A stretch of 64,000 nt of DNA from Panorpa germanica (Eukaryota; Arthropoda; Insecta; Mecoptera; Panorpidae). The stretch spans positions 1,426,001 to 1,490,000 of the forward strand of contig OY783221.1 in the NCBI GenBank assembly GCA_963678705.1, written 5' to 3'. Below are positions 39,501-51,500 of this stretch, piece after piece (position 1 is the stretch's first letter; every line of letters begins with the position of its first letter). Below the pieces are notes generated by a model. It did not search any database and had not been told where the DNA came from. It saw only the letters and a list, made by a program, of their open reading frames with translations. The position numbers were made by a program, and so were the translations under genes.

Positions 39501-42500
39501 AAATTTTACAATTTTACCTTAAAAATTTGATAAAAAATTGATGGTCTCCGATTGTAAAATTTATAACGGTTCTTATCGTAAAATTGTATGCTGATTTCAA
39601 TCCTACAATTTATTTTTTGGTAGCACTTCCGGTTTTCGAGATATTAGCGTTTCAAGGGTTAAATAATGGAAATATTTTAAAATGGTTTTCAGATTTGGAA
39701 TAAGCGAGAAAAAGTACGTTCGAAAACATATTTAAAAGTTAGAAAAAAAATAATTTTATTTTTAAATTTCAGCATCGGAAATAGGCCGACGTTAAATAAA
39801 AAAAATTTAAAAAAAAATGTATTTTTTTGTTGGACATCCGGTTTTCGAGTTATCGGTGTTTCAAGGGTTGAATTATGGACCGATTTCAAAATGACTACCA
39901 GATTTGAAAACAGCGGAAAATTCTACGTACAAATACATCTTTAAAAGTTGAGAAAAAAAATTTTTTTGTAATTTTTTTTACAATTTTTAAAATTTTACAA
40001 AAAATTGATAGCCTCCGATTTGAAAATTTCTAATGGATCTTGTTGTAAAATTCAACGCTGAATCTAAATCTGCAATTTATTTTTTTGTTGGACGACTGAT
40101 TTTAGAGTTATCGGCGTTTCAATGGTTAAATTACAGACCGATTTCAAAATGGCTGCCAGATTTGGAATCAGCGGGAAATTCTACGTACAAATACATCTTT
40201 AAAAGTTCAATATCTTATATTTTCTGGGTTTGGTTGTTATCAAAGATTATGATGTGAGAGCTCACCAATATCATAAACTTAATGGCACAGAAAAAACTGC
40301 ATACAATAGTACGAGGTCGTCGGTGATAGGACTGAGCTTAAGCCGACGTCAAATAAATATATTTTAAAGAAAGTACTACTTGTATTTATTCACTTCGATG
40401 CTGATTAGTGGACGCGTACCTCAACACAGTGGCTACAGCAGCTTGTTTTATACGCAATTTCCTGTTCCAATAAATATTCAGGTCCGTTATGGAATTTTAT
40501 ACGATCTATTTAGCATTGTTGTTATTTTAACCAGAAATGTACATCATAAATATTAACAATTGTTTAAGCGTTAAACAAACCACAAAATTATTACAATAAT
40601 AAAGTGAAACCATGGTTGCATAATAAAACGACCGTTCCCAGTTTTACGAGTGCATCAAGTAATTTAGTTTCAGTACTAATGAACTAATATGCTTTTTTGT
40701 GCTATTCGTTTATTTTTGACCATTACTTTTTTATTATAAAAGTTATAATAAAAAATAATTCATAAAAATTAATAAAAATAATATTATTATCTACAAAAAG
40801 CATATAACATAAGGCCTGTCGCACACTGCAAGCGTATTTGAGCGAATTCTAAATCAGACTGGAAGAGAACAGTGGTGTATTGATTAAAATGAAAGTAAAA
40901 GTTTGCTTTCATGGTTAATTATATTAGTGCAAAACAACTCCAATACACCCTACAGTACACAAGTTTGACTTGGCGTACTATCGTATCGGTACGTGGTATG
41001 TACGTATTGTGACACAACACATGCAAAGAACACGTTTAAATACGCTTGCAGTGTGTGACAGGCCTAATTTTATGAAAGTTCTAGTTTTTGAGATAAATAA
41101 AAATAAATGCTTATAACAACCTAGTAAACATTCTGGATCATATTGGAGTCACTTTACCATCATATTGAAGATGCGTATGATTCTTGTCATGAAAGAGTTC
41201 ATTCACAGTTCAGTTTCTCACAGTCGTTCATATGAAATGTCTATTTTATCGGCTACAAATAGCAAAACTACTCCATCTGTCGGAATACAAATGAAGATAA
41301 AGTTGATGCAAACTATAATTGAAGTGCAATAGTGATAGAAACGTCACAAAAAAAGACACTTCACCAAATTGTTTACTGGGAATATTTTCAAGGGATTTGA
41401 GTTCTTCACATTCTAAAAATTGTGAAAGAAAATTGTTATCTATGGTTCTGCTCGACTATATGTGTTTCAAAATATATTAGATATTTATATTTTAGAAGCA
41501 TTTTTGCCCTGGTACATAGGTTTTCTGCAATCACCTATGGTTGAAGTTACGAGAGTTCGGCGGTGACTCATATTTAAAACAAGTTGTGGGGTATAAACTG
41601 CTGATATAACTAAAAAGCACTGACTCATTTATTTTTCTATAATGTATATAGAAACGAATAAGACCCAATTCATTATCGTATTGTAGATTTATACCGCTCT
41701 TATAACCTCTTTTAAGTATAAGTCACCGTCGATCTATCGTGATTTTGACTATATATAATAAAAATATAAGACAGAAAATGTAGCACTTTAACTAGCTACT
41801 AGTGAGCTAGCAAATGTGGAGGAGAATTTCTATATGACAAGTAGAAACTGAACATTAGAATTAGCTTGCGGTAAGCGTGATCCTTACATTGCAATACAAG
41901 TGATCTAATAACTGACTAAATAACTGAATAAATCGTAATAAAAATCATAAATCCGTCACTCTGCTTCTAACTCGGGGAAAGGGTAACATTTAATAATTCC
42001 ATCATTTTCCAGTAAATCTTGTTGACTTATTATTTCCGTTAGATTTTTTCGAATGAAATTGATATTGTGATATTGTGATACTGTGGTGATACTCGACTCA
42101 ACTAGAATTTCATTGTTTTTATCCGTCAAAGTAATTTTGTCTTTGACATGTGGTATTTTGAAGTTGATGCGAACAATGTGTACTACTAGATGTTCAAAAT
42201 GTTGCACAAACGAGAGATAAAATCTATTTATAGACATCGAGATCTAAACGTCACTTCGATCACAGAGTGGAAGTATTGAATACTGAGTTAAGGGAGGTAG
42301 AGGTATTCCCCCAACATCACCCGCCCAAATCAAATGGTAACAAAGCAAAACATACACATTTGAAAATCAAAACTCAAATATTGTTCAATATAACTGAGCG
42401 GAATCAATAGGTAGCACAAAAGTGTATGCGGTATGCGGTAATGGTTGTATCAACAGCACAGGGTGTCTACGAAGATCGTTATTAGAAGAAAAAGACTCCA

Positions 42501-45500
42501 ATAGAACCAATGGATTGAAACAGAATGGCTTAAAAACTGCAGCACGGAAATCTTGAGTGTGCAAGAGAAGAACAGATGGAAAGATGAAGTAGAAGAAGAC
42601 AGTAGTGCGAATTGAAAGAGTGCTGTAGCTGAAAGATGATGACAAAACGTAACATGCGAACAACCTACTTGCGTCTAATTGTAAAGGTCGTATTTTTACA
42701 ATTAGGGTTGTAATTTGATCGGGAATATGTTAGATATTTATTAGATATCTCATTAATTCGCAGTAAAATGTAAACTTCAGACGGCGAACAAATAATCTTT
42801 GAAATATTTCAAACATTCTCTAAGATTTTTTTCATAATATATGAACATAAAATACAGGAATATGTATTGGCTAATTGGGCGACGCTCTGAACTAAACATT
42901 GAAAACAAGCTGCTTATATATAAGCAAGTGCTAAAGCCAGTGTGGACCTCTGTGGTTGAACATTAAAGAGATACAAACGTTCAAAATAAAGTTCTGCGAG
43001 GAATAGTTAATGCACCGTGGTATATCTGCAATGACGACATACATAGAGACCTGAAGATTAACACAGTCAGAGAAGAAATCAAAACTATAGCAGCAAAGCA
43101 CGAATTGAGACTTCGTAACCACGAAAACATCGCCGTGACGCAAATGTTGCTTGATAGTAATGATGTTCGAAGGTGTAAACCCTCGGACCGAAGTAACCTA
43201 ATCATGTAGAATTGTTCATTGGAGCAATCTCTACCACACCGTGTAATTATTGAAATGTAAGCCACTAGATAAGTATATCTATACTTAGTTGTAGTATTAT
43301 AGAAAATAAAATAATAATAATGGCGTGGTATATTTTCAAAACACCTTGTGTCTTCAATAACATATCGACAATAACACGGCAAATAACAAGCTCTTGTAGT
43401 AGTACTATTGACAACATATCAACTTCTGTCAGAAATACCAATATCTATATTATGTATCCCTCTCTCCCTATCCCCACCCTTTCACTATGTTTGACTGTGT
43501 TAATATATAAATACACATAACTATCAGCGAATTAGAACTTGTAACTCAAGATAATTATGAAGTTAGTAACAATTTAAGTGTATACGTCAGAAAACTTGCT
43601 TCTTCCAAGGGGCTTTCACTTCTTACTGCAATTTCAATAGCTAGGTTATATTTAGCATCAGGGGTGGCCTTAGCCATTGCGAGGCCCCGGGGTAACAGAT
43701 CTTTGCGAGGCACTTGTTCTTTGTATAATTTATGTAAATTGTAAGTAAGTATTTTTGATGATAATTGACGAGAAATAAAATTTTGTATTGGAAGTTTTAT
43801 AAAAGTTAACAAACACAAAGATGACAAATATTAATGGTGATAAACTAAGGTACATGAATGCCTTAAAAGATATACGCAGTGATTCTAGTGAGATTTCTAA
43901 AGAGCGAGGCGCGAGATTCAAATACATATATAGTGATGAATTTTTCTACTTGGGTTGTTGTGCGTGAATGCAAGGCCCCGGGCGGTTGCCCTGCTTGCCA
44001 CCCCCTAAGGCCGCTTCTGTCTAGCATTAATTATAATATAATAATAGTGTATTTTCACACACTTCTCTAAACTGTAGTTTCATTTGTACACTTAACGTAC
44101 ATATGATTCAATTTAATTCACATTTTAAATTACAGTTTTATTTTACCGTTGTTTCTTTTTTCAATTCCTTTTCTTTAATACTACCTCCTGAAAGTTTTCT
44201 TTACCTGATAGTATCCTAAAAGGAAATAAGTTGTTAAGACTTTGGTTCCTTTGAGCGACGTCAGCTGGCGTTACCATCCATCCATTCCGCCATTAGAAGA
44301 GTGAGTTCAGGTTCTATGGATGTTCAATTCAATATAGAAAATTGATTGGTACTTCCGGTAACAGGACGGGTAAAGGCATTTGATTTACATTTATCATATT
44401 TTTTATCTCGTTGTGTATTATACAGGTGTCTACTTTATTAAATTGGAAATATGATACTAATTTATTTAATAGACTTGTCGTATTTTATAACAGATGGATA
44501 TTGAGTAGTCGGTTGATTAATTTGCTGCAGCAGCTGGTATATTATTTGTGCATTCATCACAATTTTCAAAATTTATTTAAACAGGAATATTCATTATTTT
44601 GTATATGGGGAGTTAAGTTATATTGTTGCTGAATTGGCAGAAGTAGAGCTGCCATACTTTTGGAGAGAAAGAAATGACTTTTTGACTGATCTTCATACGT
44701 ATGAATCATATATAAGAGTATGAAATACATACAATGGTGTATTAAAGGTTTCAACTTTTTCTTTTATTTATTTATATTAATGTACAACATATTAAGTTTA
44801 TTGTGTGAAAATTTGGAGTAAAACTGTCGGAGATATAGAGTTTTGAGTCTTCACCTCTCTGGTCTGCTTTCGTGTTACTTTGAAACTTTTAAATGCGGTT
44901 TCTCACACATAGCTTTTCCAGAGACGGTGCCCTCTCTAGCTCAAAATCTACAGGACCGCTTCTTTTGAAATTTTGCACACCCTTTCTTTACATAAATGTC
45001 AAAGTAACGCTATCGAGTTTTTTTAAAAAAAAATTAATTTTAACGTATTTTAAAATAACAAAGTTTCTGATTTTTTTCATGAAAAATGAAAAATAAAAAA
45101 GAAAAAACTCGACAGGGTTACCTGCAGAAACTTATCAACTAATGAAATCATTTTGGTTTCAAATAATCCAGTGATGAGTGGCATCGCAATGTTACTTTTT
45201 TTTGTGACGTCTGCAGATATTCGCTGTCAATGTCTCATTTCTTGATATTTATTTATGATAATTTCACAAAGTATTTTTCAAATGTCATTTTATCATGTAG
45301 TAATTATAGAAATAATTATATATTAACTGTGTCGTCAAAAAACATTATCGAAAATATGCTTCTTTTTTATCGTTTTGACCTTATACCACCCTTAATGCAA
45401 ACAGTATGATTTATATCTAAAATGTATTAATTCTTTAAATTATTTTCAAAGAAAAAGGTTTTCTTATTTTATGTGTAACTAGTCTTTAAAGACGTGTATA

Positions 45501-48500
45501 AGTAGAATGTCAATAAAGAAACGGTTTAGAAGACATAATGGATGTGGTGTCAGGTTTTAAACATAGATTTCGCTAGTAGTACGAGTAGTTGTGTCCGTTA
45601 AAACTCAAACGAGAACTCGACAACTTGTTTTATTTTTTAGCGTTTAATTGAAACTTAACGTCACCCAGTTGATTGATAAATTGTAAAGATTGTAAGTTTA
45701 CCGTATCATGATAAAGGAAAGGACTTTGTATTGTAGGGCGCCTCCATGTTCTCCTGTATTATTAATTTCTAAGCAAATAGCTCTCAAAGTTTTTAAATCT
45801 TATTTTTCTTTTAAAAGTGGGCAAATTTTGATCTGATATTTTGTCAAATAAATATTTGGGATATACTCTAAAATGTAATGCATCTGAAACAAGTTGTACC
45901 TAAGTATAAACAGAAGACAATTAAATATTATTTGATTTAATTACCCACAGTTGGGGAAGCATCCTGTCACGTCTTCGAGAATGTAAGCTGAACACTTCCT
46001 GCTGACACTTTGAGAGATTAATTGCTTTCTAGAGATCGAGTAACACATTTTTTTAACAAGAACGATTTATTTCTTCTCATTCTTTTTAAAATAATAGAAG
46101 TTTAAATTTCTTTTTACAATTAAAATGACTATCTTAAGATAATATTTAATATAATTAGTAATAATCTTATTTAACGAATGTACGAGTATAAATCATCTAA
46201 AATACTCTTTAAGGAAGGTATTTTTCTTAGCGAAATTAACTCTTTTTCTCTGGAAGTTATTTTCTTTGTAAATTATTATTTTGAGATTTATAATTGGGTT
46301 TATTAAGAGATAATATTGAGCTACACCTGCTGGTCTTTCTTGTAGCACTTGTTCACATGCTCAGTAGCAATTGTAATTGGAGCAATTAATTTGTAAGGTC
46401 AAAACAATCAAAATAAAAGCATATTTTCGGTAATGTTTTTTGACGTCACAGTTAGTATATAATTATTTCTATAATTACTAAATGATAAAATAACATTTGA
46501 AGAATACTTTGTGAAATTTTCATAAATAAATATCAAGAAATGAGGCATTGACAGCGAATCTCCGCAGACGTCGTAAAAAAAAGTAACATTGCGGTGCCAC
46601 TCATAACTCATCACTGGATTATCTGAATTCAAAAATTCAAAATGATTTCATTATCATATATTATAATGTCCCAGGTGTTTGTTTATATTCTTATATTCTT
46701 ATATTCTTATGATCTTATATGTTTGGTACTGAATTTTGTATGGCAGCGCGAAAACGGCTCCATCAATGTTTTTGAAAATTTCCTATTTCGTAGAGAAAAA
46801 AATTCTAAGACTTTTGGCGTCCCCGGATTTTTCCCTGAATTTCCTGGAAAACTGTAATTTTGGAAAAACTGGAAAAAAATTGATCCCTTTTTTGCTGTAT
46901 TACTTTTAATTCGTAAAAGATAGAAAGTTGAAATTTTGCATGTGTATTAAGGTACTTAATGCTGACATTTTTCAAAAATTAGAAATTCAAAAATTGAAAA
47001 AGGGGGGGTTGAAGAAATTGGGGGGCCCGGTACGGAACTTTTGAGAAAGTTTATATTCTGGATTCTAGAATAATTAAGTATATTAGTAATAAAAAAAAAT
47101 TCAAAATTTCAAAATTTTATTGGGGGGCACGGGGGCAGTATTTGCCGAGAGTAAAAATTGTGCTAGAAAATTGAAATTTTGTATATAGGCTAACCTTGGT
47201 AACTTATTTACGAATCGAAAAAAAAAATCCAAAATTTTGAAAAAAACTTGGTCAAATAACGCATAAATTGAAAATATTTTTTATTTTGATAAAAGAATAT
47301 ATTTCTTTAATCAATTTATATGTGTTAATGTATATGTGCGCGAGTTTATTTATTATTTCAATTTAAAAATAGAACAGTTAAATATGAAATTTAATTACGA
47401 ATTATTTTATTGTATTCAAATCATACACGCCAAAAAGACGTCGCGTTGCGACGGTGGAAAACTCTAGACTTTAAAGACTTTAAAGAGAAAAAAATTCTAA
47501 GACTTTTGGCGTCCCCGGATTTTTCCCTGAATTTCCTGGAAACCCGTAATTTTGGAAAAACTGGAAAAAAAGTGAGCCCTTTTTTGCTGTATTTCTTTTA
47601 ATTCGTAAAAGATAGAAAGTTGAAATTTTGCATGTGTATTAAGGTATTCATTCAATGCTGACATATCTCAAAAATTAGAAATTCAAAAATTGAAAAGTGG
47701 GGGGTTGAAGAAATTCGGGGGCCCGGTAGGGAACGTTGGAGAAAGCTCATATTCTGGGTTCTAGAACAATTAAGTATATTATTAATAAAAGAAAATTCAA
47801 AATTTAAAAATTTTATTTGAGGGCACGGGGGCAGTTTTTGCCGAAAGTAAAAATTGTGCAAAAAAACTTGAAATTTTGTATATAGGCTAACCTTGCTAAC
47901 TTATTTACGAATCAAACAAAAATATCTCAAATTTTTAAAAAATGTTAGTCAAATAACGCATAAATTGAAAATATTTTTTATTTTGTTTAAGAAAATATAT
48001 TTTCTTAGTCAGTTTATATGAAAAATTATTAATTTTTGTATGTAAAATTTATATAAAACAAGTTAAATATTTGAATTTTAAAATGGAAATTAAATTTGAC
48101 ATTAAATTAAAGCCATACATAAAAGACAGACGTCGCTTGCGACGGGGGTAAAAGCTAGTTATTTATATATTAATTGTGTATGCCTTTCGGCTTTACAATC
48201 TACAGTATTATATTTCTAATACATTTCATTCCTATATACATTCCAAACTTAAAACTAAACTTAAAATAAACTTAAAATCTTCTCGACTTTTACTACTTCC
48301 AAAAGTGCTTTCTGCTTCTTCTTCTTTTGACCCTCTCTATTATTCTCCACCAGCTTATTTATTCTCCTGTTTTTCCTTTCCTTCTTACTATTTCCGCCAT
48401 CCACCTCTTTCCTTCACTGCCTCCCTTTAATAGCTGGCCAATATTCCTTTCGCTTGCTACTTTTTCCTTACACTCAAACTTAATGTGCTCCAGTGTTTCG

Positions 48501-51500
48501 TCCTCCGCTCCACACATTCTACACTTTCTTTCCTCACTCTTTTCCCAGTATCTGTTTCCTTTTTCCTCATTTCCCAATCTAAACCTTGCTGTTCTTCTTA
48601 TGTGTTTTATGTCTTCTTCTATAAGGTACTGAGGCACATTATTTTCCCATAACCTCTTATATCTTTTATTGTAGTTACTTTTTTCTATTTTTCCCATTCT
48701 CTCCTGCTGCTGTGTCTCCTTATCCCTTCTCCTTAGCTCCTCTGCCACACTTGCGCCACCTTCTCTTCTCCTCTCTGCCTCCTCGATCGCCATTCCATTC
48801 CTTTCAAAGTATTCTTTTCTCTTTTTTGGACCTCCTCCCCCCCATTCTTTATGTAATCCTCTCTTATTTTCTTTAAGATTTTGCTTTCCGCTCTGTTCAA
48901 TTTCTCCTCGTATTTTACCGCTCTTTCCCCTGTTTTAATTCGTATCTTATCCCTCTTTAGCTCCTCCATCACCATGTATCCTGGCGTGCACCTGTCCAGC
49001 CCTAGTACCCATTTCATGTATCTCACCTGTATTCTTTCCAACTTTTCTTGTTCCTTCCACCCCCAAACCTCTGCTCCATACGACATCATACTGGCTATCA
49101 GTCTCTCATATATCCATATTCTCTTTTGTATGTCCCCCCCAAATACCTTTTCCCCTAGTCCCCATACCCGTCGCATTGCTTGCTCTGCCTTCTTTGCCAC
49201 CTCCCTTATATGCGCCTCTTCTCCATTATTCTTTTTAAAAGTGTAGCCCAGATATTTAAATTCTTCAACTTCCTCAATGTCCTTTGTCTTGTATTTCCAC
49301 CTTTTATGTCTCCTTTTTCCACCCCCTTTTTTAAATACCATAATTTTTGTCTTTTCCACGTTTAACTCTAGTCCTTTTCTGTCTATATACCTCCCTAGCC
49401 GGTGTGCCATCTCCTGCAGCTCTCCTTCCCTTTTTGCCAACAGGACTATATCGTCAGCGTATGCTAAAGTCCATATCTTGTAGTGCCTTCCTATTAGCAC
49501 CCCCCCATCTTGTCCTCTTTCCATTACCCCCTCCAAGTCTGCTGTATATATCGCAAATAAAATGGGGCTCAGAGGACAACCTTGCCTCAACCCCTTGTCT
49601 GTCCAGAATTCTTCTGATTCTTCACCCCCAACTCTTATTCTCATTCTTGTTTCTTCGTAAATTTCTTCAATACATTCCATTATGTCCTCATCTATTTTTT
49701 TCTTTCTCATGTACTTCCACAATTTCTGTCTGTCGACCATGTCAAACGCCGCTTTAAGGTCGATGAACATTGCATATATCTGTCCTCCTTTTTCACTTAG
49801 CTCTTTTTCAACTAAATGGTTCAGTGCGTATATATTGTCTAAAGTCCCTCGTCCCTTTCTAAAGCCTGCTTGTGTCTCGGGAAGTATTTCTTTTACTTTT
49901 ACCTCTTCTTCCAGTCTTTCTCTCACAATCCCTGCATAAATCCTGTACCCTGTGTTCAGTAGTGTGATACCCCTGTAATTTTTGGCTTCATGTCTATTTC
50001 CCTTTTTATATATCGGCGTTATTACCCCTTCTCTCCAGCTGTCTGGCAGGTTTCCTCCTTTCCATATCTTGTTCATCGCTGTCAGTAATCCTTTCTCTAT
50101 CCTTTCTTGCCCAGCTTTCCACGCCTCGTTCTTTAGTCCATCTCTACCTGGTGCTTTCTTTTCCTTGAGTTTTTGAATCTGTGTTTTTATTTCACCTAAT
50201 TTTATATCGTTTACTTTCTCCTTCTCTTTTATCCCCTTCTTTGTTTTCTCGTTTCTTTTCTTTCCTCCTAGTACTCCCATAAAGTGTTTCGTCCACTCTT
50301 CCATTTTTATTTCCTTGCTTGGCTCTTTCCTTCGCAAATGATTTCATTTGTTGATAAGTTTCTGCAGGTAACCCTGCAGAGAATGAGAGTGCAAAATTTC
50401 AAAAGAATCGGTCCAGTAGATTTTGAGCTAGAGATGACACCGACATGATGAACTCACTTGTTCACTCGCGGTTTTTGAGATACTGAAGTACAAGAAGTGA
50501 TACATAAATATTATTTTGAAACGAAAAACATACATAAAGTAAAATGAAATAATATTTATTTTCAATAGAAAAGTTCGAAAGTTTTTACGTAATAGTCAGA
50601 GTACCAATTAAGTCTAACAACTTTTATTTGCCATCGAGATCCATAATTTTATTTGCTGTACGAGCACGAATATCAGCCGTAGTTTTGCTGTAATTTTTCT
50701 GCTTAATTTAACTCGTTGCATAAACTTTAATTTTTATAGTATGAGTCTTTGAATTTATATTTATGTTAAGCTAATGAAGTTGTGTTAAAAGTTTGTTTAA
50801 TTTTTCTATTTATTGTATACGGTATATTTCGAGTACGAGATTATAAACTTTCTGTAAGGTGTAATTAAACGTATTACATAAATATAATCAAAAAGAATGA
50901 GCAACTGATGCATTAAAACTTATCAAGCATAACTTTGATTGCCACTTAAGTTTGTAAAGCAATCGTATATCTCATAAGGGGCCATTTATAAATTACGCCA
51001 AACAAATTTGACACATATTGTAGACATTCTTCATTCTGTTGTGACGTTTGCTCTTGTATTCTTTGAAATCACCGATTAGATATGATGTCACGAATGACCC
51101 CCTCCCCCCTTGTCACGTCTTGTCACACATTAGAGTGAATAAATAATTAAGACACCATCACATATTTTAGAAATTATTTATTTCGAACTTACAAAGCAAA
51201 AAATACAAAGAAAATAAATGTTGTCCGCATCAGATCTGTAAAATATATCATTGTGTTTTTCGTAATCGTTTACTCCGTTAGTTCCAACTTGTACCACTGT
51301 TGACCAAGTGGCACTTTATAAATTTAATTAAATTTATCCAAAGGATATAATGACGACGTTAACAACATTTATCACGGATAATGTTTATTGCGCTTCCGGT
51401 TTGAACTATTTATTTTGCTTTAATGTGTACTTTTCCACTATTCCGTAACTTCTCTTCTTCTCTCTCGTGTTTTGTAGCAGTAGATTAAATATATTTTGTT

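Noticed and set aside
48881..50176. Several plus-strand open frames opposite the LINE
   Set aside because: They are antisense shadows of the reverse transcriptase, rich in Ser, Phe and Pro from the pyrimidine-rich strand.
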